A DNA stretch of 64,000 nucleotides from Telmatospirillum sp. (GTDB taxonomy: Bacteria > Pseudomonadota > Alphaproteobacteria > CACIAM-22H2). The stretch is from the NCBI GenBank assembly GCA_020248985.1, contig JADCGL010000002.1:23023-87022 (forward strand), given 5' to 3'. Shown here in pieces: positions 25,317-33,691 of the stretch. The number at the start of each line of letters is the position of its first letter. Within the stretch, counting starts at the first letter, position 1. The position numbers and the translations under genes were made by a program. The notes under the pieces were generated by a model that did no database searches, was not told the DNA's origin, and was given only the letters and a program-made list of their open reading frames with translations.

Positions 25317-25727
25317 ATGGCCGATTCTGCCCTTCTCGACCGGGCTGCGCAGCTTGCGACCGACGCGGCTTCGCTTGCCGCCAAAGCGCGCGAGCTTGCC
25401 GTCCAAGCCGCCATGTCGCCCGAGGCCAGCGCAGGTGCCGGCCCCGACGCGCTGACCATGGGCCTCACCGTGCTCGTGCTCGCGACGTTCGTGGGCTACT
25501 ACGTCGTGTGGCGCGTCACACCCGCTTTGCATTCGCCGCTGATGGCCGTCACCAACGCGATCAGCTCGGTCATCATCGTGGGCGCTTTGCTCGCGACCGG
25601 GGCTTCGGCCGTCGGCTTCAGCCAGGCGATGGGCTTCCTTGCCGTGGTGCTGGCGTCGGTCAACATCTTCGGCGGCTTCGTCGTGAGCCAGCGCATGCTG
25701 TCCAAGTTCAAAAAGAAGCAGAAATAG
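25317..25727 (+). CDS. pntAB: NAD(P) transhydrogenase subunit alpha part 2 (membrane domain)
   Basis: This 136-residue protein has a soluble N-terminal segment (about 1-45, Ala-rich) followed by four hydrophobic helices: LTMGLTVLVLATFVGYYVVWRV, SPLMAVTNAISSVIIVGALL, AVGFSQAMGFLAVVLASVNIFGGF. It forms the proton-conducting membrane domain II with PntB. Its start overlaps no neighbour (15 bp after pntAA), and a Shine-Dalgarno GGAGA lies upstream of the ATG. The N-terminal Ala-rich stretch is longer than usual for this subunit. Confidence 0.93.
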   Translation: MADSALLDRAAQLATDAASLAAKARELAVQAAMSPEASAGAGPDALTMGLTVLVLATFVGYYVVWRVTPALHSPLMAVTNAISSVIIVGALLATGASAVGFSQAMGFLAVVLASVNIFGGFVVSQRMLSKFKKKQK

Positions 25728-25745
25728 GCAAAGGGGATATCGATC

Positions 25746-27152
25746 ATGGGTGCCAATGCCGCTGCGCTTCTTTATCTGTTCGCGTCGATCTGCTTCATCA
25801 TGAGCTTGCGCGGCCTGTCGAGCCCGGAAACGGCGCGCGGCGGGAACTTGTGGGGCGTGGTCGGCATGGCCGTCGCGATCCTCACCACGCTCGCTTTGCC
25901 GCAGACGAGCTCGTTCGGCTTGATCCTCGCCGGCATCGTCATCGGCGGTGCGATCGGCACGTTCGTGGCCCTTCGCATCGAGATGACCGCACTGCCGCAG
26001 CTCGTGGCGGCGTTCCACAGCCTCGTGGGCCTCGCCGCCGTGTTCGTGGCGGCCGCAACGCTCTATTCGCCGCAGAGCTTCGGCATCGGCATCCCGGGCG
26101 CCATCAAGGTTGCAAGCCTCGTCGAGTTGGCGATCGGCACGGCCATCGGTGCGATCACCTTCACGGGCTCGCTCGTGGCATTCGCCAAGCTCCAGGGCCT
26201 CGTCTCGGGTGCGCCCTTGCAGTTCCCGATGCAGCATCCGTTCAACGCGCTCCTCGGCGTGCTGATCGTCGCCAACATCGTGTGGCTGTCGATGACGGGC
26301 AGCCCCGCCGCCTTCTGGTGCTTGGTGATCCTGTCGCTGGCGCTGGGCTTCCTGCTGATTCTGCCGATCGGCGGGGCCGACATGCCGGTCGTCGTGTCGA
26401 TGCTGAACAGCTATTCGGGCTGGGCTGCGTGCGGCATCGGCTTCACCTTGCAGAACTCGCTGCTGATCGTGACGGGCGCGCTCGTGGGCTCGTCGGGTGC
26501 GATCCTGTCCTACGTCATGTGCAAGGGCATGAACCGCTCGATCTTCAACGTCATCCTGGGCGGCTTCGGCACCGATGCGGCGGCGGGTGCCGCTGCGGGT
26601 GGTGTGAAGGAACAGCGCCCGGTCAAGCAGGGCTCGGCCGACGACGCGCTGTTCATCATGAAAAACGCATCCTCGGTCATCATCGTGCCGGGCTACGGCA
26701 TGGCGGTGGCGCAAGCCCAGCATGCGCTGCGCGAAATGGCCGACATGCTGAAGAAAGAAGGCGTATCGGTGCGCTACGCGATCCATCCGGTGGCGGGCCG
26801 CATGCCGGGCCACATGAACGTGCTGCTCGCCGAAGCCAACGTGCCCTACGACGAAGTGTTCGAACTCGACGACATCAACCGCGACTTCGCGCAAGCCGAC
26901 GTCGCCTTCGTGATCGGGGCCAACGACGTGACGAACCCGGCCGCCAAGACCGATCCCAAGAGCCCGATCTACGGCATGCCGATCCTCGACGTCGAGAAGG
27001 CCAAGACCGTGCTGTTCATCAAGCGCTCGATGGCATCGGGCTATGCGGGCGTGGAGAACGAACTGTTCTTCCGCGACAACACAATGATGCTGTTCGGCGA
27101 CGCCAAGAAGGTCGTCGAAGACATCGTCAAGGCGATGAGCGGCGGGCACTAA
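25746..27152 (+). CDS. pntB: NAD(P) transhydrogenase subunit beta
   Basis: This 468-residue protein has eight to nine transmembrane helices (about 1-270) and a C-terminal NADP(H)-binding domain III from about 290 with GYGMAVAQAQHALREMADML, VRYAIHPVAGRMPGHMNVLLAEA and VIGANDVTNPAAKTDP. These segments form the NADP pocket. It completes the enzyme with PntAA and PntAB. A strong terminator at 27181 closes the operon. Confidence 0.96.
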   Translation: MGANAAALLYLFASICFIMSLRGLSSPETARGGNLWGVVGMAVAILTTLALPQTSSFGLILAGIVIGGAIGTFVALRIEMTALPQLVAAFHSLVGLAAVFVAAATLYSPQSFGIGIPGAIKVASLVELAIGTAIGAITFTGSLVAFAKLQGLVSGAPLQFPMQHPFNALLGVLIVANIVWLSMTGSPAAFWCLVILSLALGFLLILPIGGADMPVVVSMLNSYSGWAACGIGFTLQNSLLIVTGALVGSSGAILSYVMCKGMNRSIFNVILGGFGTDAAAGAAAGGVKEQRPVKQGSADDALFIMKNASSVIIVPGYGMAVAQAQHALREMADMLKKEGVSVRYAIHPVAGRMPGHMNVLLAEANVPYDEVFELDDINRDFAQADVAFVIGANDVTNPAAKTDPKSPIYGMPILDVEKAKTVLFIKRSMASGYAGVENELFFRDNTMMLFGDAKKVVEDIVKAMSGGH

Positions 27153-27180
27153 ACCTTCCGCTTCCGCGTCGAAACGATCC

Positions 27181-27222
27181 AGCCCCCGGCCGCATCGCAC
27201 GCGCTATGGCCGGGGGCTTTTT
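27181..27222 (+). terminator. Intrinsic terminator of the pnt operon
   Basis: AGCCCCCGGCC (27181-27191) and GGCCGGGGGCT (27208-27218) form an 11-bp perfect stem with a 16-nt loop and five T residues at 27218-27222, 28 bp after the pntB stop. Confidence 0.9.
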
Positions 27223-27269
27223 CATGCGCGCTCGCACGCGCCCTCGTTTGACCGCAGCGCGGCATTGAT

Positions 27270-27299
27270 GATATCGTCCATGATATCACTGGAGATATC
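27270..27299. promoter_or_regulatory. Operator array of three GATATC palindromes before the toxin-antitoxin genes
   Basis: GATATC occurs at 27270-27275, 27282-27287 and 27294-27299, each 12 bp from the next, ending 3 bp before the antitoxin ATG. Equal spacing of a palindrome at just over one helical turn is typical of cooperative autoregulation by an antitoxin dimer. The core promoter elements are not clear. Confidence 0.65.
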
Positions 27300-27302
27300 C
27301 CC

Positions 27303-27542
27303 ATGCCCGACATCCTCGTACGCGGCGTATCCGAAAAGACCGCAAAAGCGCTGAAGCTTCAGGCCAAAGTCCAAGGCGTGTCGGTCGCGGATCTGGCGCG
27401 CAAGGCGCTCGACGAGGCGGCGATGCGCGCCGAGCGGGACGCGGCATTGGATCGCATAGAAGCCCTCTCTCGCGAAATGAAGGGCAAGTGGAAGGGTCCG
27501 TCGTCGCTTGAGATGATTCGCGCGGACCGCGATCGGCGATGA
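27303..27542 (+). CDS. Antitoxin (FitA/VapB-like ribbon-helix-helix)
   Basis: This 79-residue protein opens PDILVRGVSEKTAKALKLQAKVQGVSVADLARKALDEAA, which fits a FitA-like ribbon-helix-helix DNA-binding domain with the antiparallel strand at the N-terminus. The rest (AERDAALDRIEALSREMKGKWKG) is a charged tail that would wrap the toxin. It overlaps the PIN-domain gene by four bases (ATGA), the usual antitoxin-first order. The operator array upstream supports autoregulation. Confidence 0.83.
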   Translation: MPDILVRGVSEKTAKALKLQAKVQGVSVADLARKALDEAAMRAERDAALDRIEALSREMKGKWKGPSSLEMIRADRDRR

Positions 27543-27937
27543 GTTGCGTCCTCGATGCCAGCATTTTCGGCATCGTGCTTTTCCACGAGACCGAGGCCGA
27601 AGCGGCCTTGCGACTCCTCCGTACGCCGGGTTTGGCCGCACCGCCGCAGTTGCGCACCGAGCTTGCCAATCTCGTCCGCCGCGCGGCAAAGCTGAACGGT
27701 TGGACCGTTGCTCATGCGCAATTCGTGCACGACGATTTTTGCAAAGCTGTGAGCTTCGAGCCCGACAGTGCCGAATTGGGGCGTGCGAGTCTGGCGCTCG
27801 CCCTCGAGCTCGACCATGCGGCACAGGACTGCGTCTATCTCGCCGTGGCGCGGGCGTTGCGGGTGCCGCTTGTCACGGCCGACGCCGTGTTTGCGCGCAA
27901 GGCCCGCCGCAAAGGGCACGCGGTCGAAACGCTCTGA
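27539..27937 (+). CDS. PIN-domain toxin (VapC/FitB-like ribonuclease)
   Basis: This 132-residue PIN-domain protein has the acidic residues expected of VapC nucleases: Asp6 in VLDASIFG, Glu41 in LRTELANLV, and Asp in HAAQDCVYLAVA and in LVTADAVF. The C-terminus is basic (RKARRKGHAVETL). It should cleave RNA when freed from the antitoxin. It has ATGA overlap with the antitoxin gene. VapC or FitB naming cannot be settled from sequence. Confidence 0.85.
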   Translation: MSCVLDASIFGIVLFHETEAEAALRLLRTPGLAAPPQLRTELANLVRRAAKLNGWTVAHAQFVHDDFCKAVSFEPDSAELGRASLALALELDHAAQDCVYLAVARALRVPLVTADAVFARKARRKGHAVETL

Positions 27938-27942
27938 ATGCC

Positions 27943-27974
27943 AAAAAGCCGCCGGGGCATCCCCAGGCGGCTTT
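27943..27974. terminator. Bidirectional terminator between the toxin gene and rpsU
   Basis: AAAGCCGCC (27945-27953) and GGCGGCTTT (27966-27974) form a stem, extended inward by GGGG (27954-27957) and CCCC (27961-27964). On the reverse strand the stem is followed by five T residues, so it best serves rpsU; on the forward strand it follows the toxin stop by 8 bp. Confidence 0.82.
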
Positions 27975-28003
27975 GGCGGAAACCCGCGAAATCGAACGGA
28001 AGC

Positions 28004-28207
28004 TTAGAAGCCTTCGCGCTCCAAGCGCTTGCGCTGCAGCTTGCGCAGGCGGCGCACGCCTTCGGCCTTTTCGCGCGCGCGCTTTTCCGAGGGCTTCTCG
28101 AAATGGCGGCGCAGCTTCATTTCCCGGAAAATACCTTCGCGCTGCATCTTCTTCTTGAGCGCGCGCAGGGCCTGATCGACATTGTTGTCGCGAACGATGA
28201 CTTGCAC
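28004..28207 (-). CDS. rpsU: 30S ribosomal protein S21
   Basis: This 67-residue protein matches S21: [49 protein letters not shown], then a basic tail. The start is the GTG at 28207, not the ATG seven codons upstream, because AAGGAG (with 10 bp spacing) would lie inside the longer ORF. A sigma70-like promoter lies at 28309-28337. The divergent genes are def and a COQ9-family gene, a known neighbourhood for rpsU. Confidence 0.92.
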   Translation of the reverse strand: MQVIVRDNNVDQALRALKKKMQREGIFREMKLRRHFEKPSEKRAREKAEGVRRLRKLQRKRLEREGF

Positions 28208-28308
28208 GGGGGCCGTGCTCCTTTCCAAAACCGTTTCAAGGGGTTAAGAGAGGATTGCGAACGCCCCAAGGCACCCGTACGACCCTCCGATGACCGACTG
28301 AGGGGCGC

Positions 28309-28337
28309 TGTATATCATAGGCCTTTGGGGCTTGCAA
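28309..28337 (-). promoter_or_regulatory. Sigma70-type promoter for rpsU
   Basis: On the reverse strand TTGCAA (28337-28332) and TATACA (28314-28309) are separated by 17 bp. The leader would be about 95 nt. The match is close to consensus and oriented toward rpsU. Confidence 0.6.
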
Positions 28338-28392
28338 AGCCTCGATTGGCCCCTTTTCGGGCGGCACCCTACGTGCCATATGCTTGAGGAAC

Positions 28393-28944
28393 ATGGCCAT
28401 TCTCAAGATCGCCCGCATGGGGCACCCCGTGCTTGCCCGCGTCGCCGACCCGGTCGAAGACCCGACCGACCCGGCGATTCGCGACCTCGTGGCCGACATG
28501 ATCGATACGATGATCGACGCGCCCGGCACGGGCCTCGCGGCCCCGCAAGTCTATGTGCCGCTGCGCGTCGTCGTGTTTTTCGTGCGGCCCGAACGCACGA
28601 CCGGGATGGAGGGCGACACGCCGGTCGATCTGACCGTGCTGATCAACCCCGTGCTCGAGCCGCTGGGCCAAGCCGCCAACGCCGCTTTCGAGGGCTGCTT
28701 GTCGGTGCCGGGCCTTACCGGCAAGGTCAACCGCTTCACGCATCTGCGCTACAGCGGCTTCGGCCTCGACGGGCAGCGCATCGAGCGCACGGTGGCCGGC
28801 TTCCATGCCCGCGTGGTGCAGCACGAATGCGACCATCTCGACGGCATCCTCTATCCCCAGCGCATGGACGATCTCGCCGAATTCGGCTTCGTCGAAGAAA
28901 TGCGCCGCCGCGCGGCTGAACAAACCCAGGAGACGCAAAAATGA
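28393..28944 (+). CDS. def: Peptide deformylase
   Basis: This 183-residue metalloenzyme removes the formyl group from nascent proteins. The three family motifs are GTGLAAPQ, EGCLS (Cys metal ligand) and QHECDH (His ligands and catalytic Glu). The ATG at 28393 (MAILKIARMGHP) is preferred over a TTG three codons upstream, which overlaps the GAGGA Shine-Dalgarno. It is divergent from rpsU, and the next gene overlaps it by four bases (ATGA). Confidence 0.94.
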   Translation: MAILKIARMGHPVLARVADPVEDPTDPAIRDLVADMIDTMIDAPGTGLAAPQVYVPLRVVVFFVRPERTTGMEGDTPVDLTVLINPVLEPLGQAANAAFEGCLSVPGLTGKVNRFTHLRYSGFGLDGQRIERTVAGFHARVVQHECDHLDGILYPQRMDDLAEFGFVEEMRRRAAEQTQETQK

Positions 28945-29591
28945 GCTTCGACCGCGCCCTTGCCCGCGACCGCATCTGCGAAGCGGCCCTGCCGCACATC
29001 GCGTTCGACGGCTGGACGGCAAGCGTGCTGGCACGTGCGGCGGAAGATGCGGGCTACGACCCGCTCACGGCCTTGCGCGTGTTCCCGGGCGGCCCAGTCG
29101 AGGCGATCGCCCATTGGTGCGCCATGGCCGACCGCGCGATGGTCGAGGCCTGCACGAGCGACGAAAATTTCGCCACGCTCAAAGTGCGCGAGAAAATCGC
29201 CGCCGCCATCCGCGCGCGCCTGGCCCCGCTCGGCCCCCATCGCGAGGCGGTGCGCCGCGCCCTTGCCGTACTGGCGCTGCCCACCGGGGTCGCGGCCTCG
29301 CTGCAGACGCTGTGGCGCACGGTCGACGCGGTCTGGCATCTGGCGGGCGACCGCGCCACGGACTTCAACTATTATTCGAAGCGCGGCCTCGCCGCCGGCG
29401 TCTATTCGACGACGCTGCTCTTCTGGCTCGAAGACAAATCGGAAAACCAGGAAGACACGTGGCGCTTCCTCGACCGGCGCATCGCCAACGTGATGGCGAT
29501 CCCCAAGGCAACGGCGGGCGTGAAGGCCATGTTCGGCAAGCTCCCGAACCCGCTCGCCCCTTTGCGCGCCCGTTTCAGCCGCGCGCGCTAG
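28941..29591 (+). CDS. COQ9 family protein (ubiquinone biosynthesis auxiliary)
   Basis: This 216-residue protein has a TetR-like helical opening (RDRICEAALPHIAFDGWTASVLARAAEDAGYD) and the family core TDFNYYSKRGLAAGVYSTTLLFWLEDKSENQEDTWRFLDRRI. COQ9 binds lipids and supports COQ7 in ubiquinone synthesis. The bacterial family was once named rpsU-divergently transcribed, which fits this location. It overlaps def by ATGA and its 3' end overlaps the convergent purK by 17 bp. Confidence 0.88.
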   Translation: MSFDRALARDRICEAALPHIAFDGWTASVLARAAEDAGYDPLTALRVFPGGPVEAIAHWCAMADRAMVEACTSDENFATLKVREKIAAAIRARLAPLGPHREAVRRALAVLALPTGVAASLQTLWRTVDAVWHLAGDRATDFNYYSKRGLAAGVYSTTLLFWLEDKSENQEDTWRFLDRRIANVMAIPKATAGVKAMFGKLPNPLAPLRARFSRAR

Positions 29592-30672
29592 ACCCTTTTT
29601 TCGCCAGCCACACGACGTGGCCCATCTTGCGGCCCGGACGCGGCTCGGCTTTGCCGTAGAGATGCACGATCGCGTGCGGGTCAGCGAGCAAGCCCGGCAC
29701 CTTGCGCACCTCGTCGCCGATCAGATTCTTCATGCGCGCGTCGCTGTGGCGCTCGGGATCGCCGAGCGGCAGGCCTGCGACCGCGCGGATCTGCTGGTCG
29801 AACTGGCTTGCCGGGCACGCATCGATAGTCCAATGGCCGGAATTGTGCGGGCGCGGGGCAAGCTCGTTCACGAGCACGCGCCCCTTGCGCGTGACGAACA
29901 TCTCGACCGCCAGCACGCCCACGAGAGCGAGCTTGGCCGCGACCAGATGGGCGATCGCCTCGGCCTGCTGCGCCACGGCGCGCGATACGGGGGCCGGTGC
30001 GAACGTCTCGTCGAGAATATGGTGCGCGTGGCGGTTCTCGACCGGCACGTAGCTTGCGATCTGGCCGCGGCCGCGCGCGATCACGACCGAGATTTCGCGT
30101 TCGAAATCGACGAAGCCTTCGAGAATGCCTTCTTGCCCTTTGAGAACGGCCATCGCGACATCGATCGGCGTCTTGGATCCGATCTTGATCTGGCCCTTGC
30201 CGTCGTAGCCCATGCGCGTGGTCTTGAGCACGGCCGGCCGGCCGAGATGGGCAAGCGCCATCTCGAGATCGTGGCGGTTTCGCACGCGCGCGAACGGGGC
30301 CGTCGCAATGCCGATGCGGTTGAGGAACGTTTTTTCCGCAAGCCGGTCCTGGCAGATCGCCAGCACCTTGGCCGACGGATAGAGCGGCGTGTTGCTGGCT
30401 TTCGCGACGCCGCCGAGCGCTTCGAGCGGGATGTTCTCGAACTCGTAGGTCACCACGTCGCAGGCGGCGAAGAAGGCATTGAGGGCCGCTTTGTCGCGAT
30501 AGTCGCCAACCGTGGCGACGCTCGAGACTTGGGCGGCCGGCGCATCCGCCTCGGGCCCGAAGGAATGCGTGCGGTAGCCGAGCCGGGCCGCAGCGAGTGC
30601 CGCCATGCGGCCGAGCTGGCCGTTGCCCAGGATCCCGATCGTGGCCCCGGGCGGCAGTCGTTTTACGCTCAT
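29575..30672 (-). CDS. purK: N5-carboxyaminoimidazole ribonucleotide synthase PurK
   Basis: This 365-residue ATP-grasp enzyme converts AIR, bicarbonate and ATP to N5-CAIR in purine synthesis. The opening [23 protein letters not shown] is the PurK N-domain glycine-rich loop; the ATP-grasp core has [10 protein letters not shown] and [31 protein letters not shown]. It overlaps purE by ATGA (start at 30672), the usual purE-purK pair. The 3' end overlaps the convergent COQ9 gene. Confidence 0.95.
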   Translation of the reverse strand: MSVKRLPPGATIGILGNGQLGRMAALAAARLGYRTHSFGPEADAPAAQVSSVATVGDYRDKAALNAFFAACDVVTYEFENIPLEALGGVAKASNTPLYPSAKVLAICQDRLAEKTFLNRIGIATAPFARVRNRHDLEMALAHLGRPAVLKTTRMGYDGKGQIKIGSKTPIDVAMAVLKGQEGILEGFVDFEREISVVIARGRGQIASYVPVENRHAHHILDETFAPAPVSRAVAQQAEAIAHLVAAKLALVGVLAVEMFVTRKGRVLVNELAPRPHNSGHWTIDACPASQFDQQIRAVAGLPLGDPERHSDARMKNLIGDEVRKVPGLLADPHAIVHLYGKAEPRPGRKMGHVVWLAKKGSSARG

Positions 30673-31157
30673 TTTGCAGGCTTCTGCTTGATCTTGGCGG
30701 TCTGGGCCGCGCGGAAACGGTCGAGCGCGGCGGCGATTTTCGCGTCGCCAAGCGCGATCACGGCGGCGGCCAAGAGGCCTGCGTTCGTGGCCCCCGCTTT
30801 GCCGATGGCGAGTGTGCCGACCGGAATGCCGGCCGGCATCTGGGCGATCGACAGCAGCGAGTCGAGCCCCTTCAAAGTCCGCGATTCGACCGGCACGCCG
30901 AACACCGGCAGCCGCGTGAGGGCGGCCGCCATGCCCGGCAGATGGGCCGCCCCGCCCGCTCCCGCCACGATGCAGGCGAGCCCGCGCGCGGCCGCGGCAC
31001 TTGCGTAGTCGTAGAGGCGCTTGGGCGTGCGATGGGCCGAGACGATGCGCGTTTCGTGCGGCACGCCCAGTTGGGTCAGGATTTCGGCGGTATGGCGCAT
31101 GGTTTCCCAGTCCGACTGGCTGCCCATAATGATCCCGACCAGCGGCTTTTTGGCCAT
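30669..31157 (-). CDS. purE: N5-carboxyaminoimidazole ribonucleotide mutase PurE
   Basis: This 162-residue enzyme converts N5-CAIR to CAIR. The signature [32 protein letters not shown] and [15 protein letters not shown] form the active site (the family SDxxxM, SAHRTP and GGxAHLPG motifs). The start at 31157 (MAKKPLVG) is chosen because the 38 upstream codons are unlike PurE. It is the first gene of purEK. Confidence 0.95.
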   Translation of the reverse strand: MAKKPLVGIIMGSQSDWETMRHTAEILTQLGVPHETRIVSAHRTPKRLYDYASAAAARGLACIVAGAGGAAHLPGMAAALTRLPVFGVPVESRTLKGLDSLLSIAQMPAGIPVGTLAIGKAGATNAGLLAAAVIALGDAKIAAALDRFRAAQTAKIKQKPAK

Positions 31158-31302
31158 GCGGTTCGTCTTCCTTCGCGTTGCGTTCGTCGCGGCGTCTGCT
31201 TCACTATAGGGAGCCAGGGTCCGCCAGGGGAAGAACGATGCGTTCTTTTTCCGGTACCTGTGGTATTTCAAGGACTCGGCAGCTTATTTCTGCGGCAAGC
31301 GG

Positions 31303-32052
<750 letters not shown>

Positions 32053-32056
32053 AACG

Positions 32057-32263
32057 CTACGCGATGATGTCGGGCAGTAATTGGCTTTCCAGGCGCGCCA
32101 ACTGGTCTTTCAGCGCCAATTTGCGCTTTTTGAGCCGCTGGACTTGCAGCATGTCGATGGGCCTGTGCTCGAGCAGGCGCGCAATGACGTCGTCCAGATC
32201 GCGATGCGCGCTTTGCAACTCGGCGATCTGGCGGCGGATTTCTTCGAAAAGCGGATCGTCCAT
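32057..32263 (-). CDS. DUF465 (YdcH) family protein
   Basis: This 68-residue helical protein ends in LKKRKLALKDQLARLE, the conserved C-terminal pattern of DUF465. It is probably a small coiled-coil hairpin of unknown function. Its 3' end lies 5 bp from the convergent GGDEF stop. A second DUF465 gene is at 32951. Confidence 0.75.
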   Translation of the reverse strand: MDDPLFEEIRRQIAELQSAHRDLDDVIARLLEHRPIDMLQVQRLKKRKLALKDQLARLESQLLPDIIA

Positions 32264-32287
32264 CGACGGCGGGGCCGGAGAAACTTG

Positions 32288-32794
32288 ATGCCAAGAACGA
32301 AACGCACTCTAGCAGCAAAATCGCCGCCGCGAAACGACGGTCTGTGGCGCTTCGCCTGCGCGCTCTACGCCAAACCGGGTGTGGCGAACGCGTGCCTTGC
32401 CTTGCAGGACGAACAGGGCGCCGACGTGCCGCTGCTGCTGGCGGCGCTCTGGCACGGGGCGGCCGGGTACGGTCCCCTTTCGGCCGCGCGCGCAAAACGC
32501 TGGAAGGCGGCCGCACGCACTTGGCGCACGCAGATCGTGGCTCCGCTGCGCCAAGCGCGCCGGGCGCTCAAGGCGCACGAAGCAGCCGACCTCTACACGG
32601 CCGTCAAACGCGCGGAACTTGCCGCCGAAAAACTGCAGCTCGAAGCCCTCGAACGCGACGCGGCCCCGCATGCAATGCGCAGCCCGCAAGCGCTTCGTGC
32701 GGACGCGCGCGCCAATGCCCGCCTTGTGCTGCAACGCGGCAAAGACTCGGCTCCCTTGCGGAAAATTTTTTCTGCCCTGCGCGAGGTGCCTTGA
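32288..32794 (+). CDS. DUF2390 (TIGR02444) family protein
   Basis: This 168-residue protein opens LWRFACALYAKPGVANACLALQDEQGADVPLLLAALWHG, the diagnostic segment of TIGR02444/DUF2390, whose function is unknown. The remainder is helical and basic. It starts 25 bp from the divergent DUF465 gene. The reading is the only long one of good quality here; the start at 32288 is not fixed by a clear Shine-Dalgarno. Its stop lies in the palindrome CCTTGA-AA-TCAAGG (32789-32802). Confidence 0.68.
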   Translation: MPRTKRTLAAKSPPRNDGLWRFACALYAKPGVANACLALQDEQGADVPLLLAALWHGAAGYGPLSAARAKRWKAAARTWRTQIVAPLRQARRALKAHEAADLYTAVKRAELAAEKLQLEALERDAAPHAMRSPQALRADARANARLVLQRGKDSAPLRKIFSALREVP

Positions 32795-32862
32795 AATCAA
32801 GGGCATGAAGCGGAACTTTGAGAGCGAATGCAACTTCCGGAAACAACCGCATAACCCCGTAC

Positions 32863-32933
32863 TCTTGCGCGAGCTGCGAACGAAGCATAGGCTTCGTGAC
32901 GGTCCCGTGACGAAGCGGGACGCTCGCGCAAGA
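32863..32933 (+). promoter_or_regulatory. Predicted three-way-junction RNA in the leader of the second DUF465 gene
   Basis: A 12-bp closing stem (TCTTGCGCGAGC at 32863-32874 with GCTCGCGCAAGA at 32922-32933) encloses two hairpins: ACGAAGC/GCTTCGT (32880-32886 with 32891-32897, loop 4) and GTCCCG/CGGGAC (32902-32907 with 32916-32921, loop 8). All pairs are Watson-Crick. The strand GCTTCGT can alternatively pair with ACGAAGC at 32910-32916, so two folds compete. The Shine-Dalgarno GGAGG (32938-32942) begins 5 nt after the closing stem. I do not recognise a known RNA class. Confidence 0.65.
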
Positions 32934-32950
32934 CGAAGGAGGTTGGGAAC

Positions 32951-33115
32951 ATGCCAAAATCCGATCGCATCCGCTCGCTGCAAGCCAAGCACGCCAAAAT
33001 CGACACCGAGCTCAGCCACGAAGAAGCGCGGCCGATGCCCAACGACGGTGTCGTTGCGACCCTCAAGCGTGAAAAACTCCGAATCAAAGACGAAATGGCG
33101 CGCATGTCCGGCTAG
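32951..33115 (+). CDS. Small DUF465/YdcH-like protein behind a structured leader
   Basis: This 54-residue protein begins MPKSDRIRSLQAKHAKIDTEL and ends LKREKLRIKDEMARMSG; the last part matches the DUF465 pattern (LKxxKLxLKDxL). GGAGG lies 8 bp before the ATG, a good ribosome-binding site. The leader contains a predicted three-way-junction RNA. It is a shorter paralogue of the gene at 32057. Function is unknown. Confidence 0.78.
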   Translation: MPKSDRIRSLQAKHAKIDTELSHEEARPMPNDGVVATLKREKLRIKDEMARMSG

Positions 33116-33155
33116 CAGCCGGACGCACCAGCCCCCGTCGCATCAGCCAGGCCCG

Positions 33156-33674
33156 TCAACCGGGCGCCGGCAGACGCCTTTTGGCGTAGTGGACCAGCAT
33201 TTTCACCATTACGTCGATGAAGGCGTCGCCGGTCTTCATGCGGTCCGAATTTTCGATCGCCGGAATGAGCGTGGCGATGCGCTTGGCGCGCGCGTCCAGT
33301 TCCGGCAGCGTTTGCCCGAAGGGCGGTTTGGTCCAGATCGGCGTTTCGCGGATATAGCCCGCAAAGAACTCGAACAGTTCGCGATGCGTGGGCGTGAGAT
33401 TCTTGAGCTTGGTCAAAAAGCGCGCGCGATCGACGATGACGATCTCGGTTTCCGCGGCGCCCGCGCGCGCCGTCGCCATGCGCGGGCTGCCGTCGAGCAA
33501 CGCAAGCTCGCCGAACATGTGGCCCGGCGGCAAAGTCGCAAAGGGCGGCACTTCGGGCGTGGCGAGCTTCAGCAGTTCGATCTGGCCCGTCTTGACGAGG
33601 CACGCATAGTCGCCGGACTCGCCCTCGCGGAACACGATCGTGCCGGGGCGGTATTTTCGGACCTGATCGTTCAC
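33156..33674 (-). CDS. Cyclic-nucleotide-binding (CRP-like) domain protein
   Basis: This 172-residue protein has a cNMP-binding beta-barrel (about 5-115) with the phosphate-binding cassette FGELALLDGSPRMATA (FGE...R-x-A-T) and a helical C-terminal part. It has no DNA-binding domain. The start is the GTG at 33674, supported by GAGGTG at 8 bp; a longer reading runs antisense through the neighbour. It is followed by an acyl-CoA synthetase on the same strand. The gene at 39841 encodes a related domain. Confidence 0.8.
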   Translation of the reverse strand: MNDQVRKYRPGTIVFREGESGDYACLVKTGQIELLKLATPEVPPFATLPPGHMFGELALLDGSPRMATARAGAAETEIVIVDRARFLTKLKNLTPTHRELFEFFAGYIRETPIWTKPPFGQTLPELDARAKRIATLIPAIENSDRMKTGDAFIDVMVKMLVHYAKRRLPAPG

Positions 33675-33691
33675 GGCGACACCTCGATCGG

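Noticed and set aside
24126..27200. Very long reverse-strand ORF antisense to the pnt operon
   Set aside because: Low-complexity His/Arg/Asp-rich translation typical of high-GC antisense frames; the pnt genes explain the DNA.
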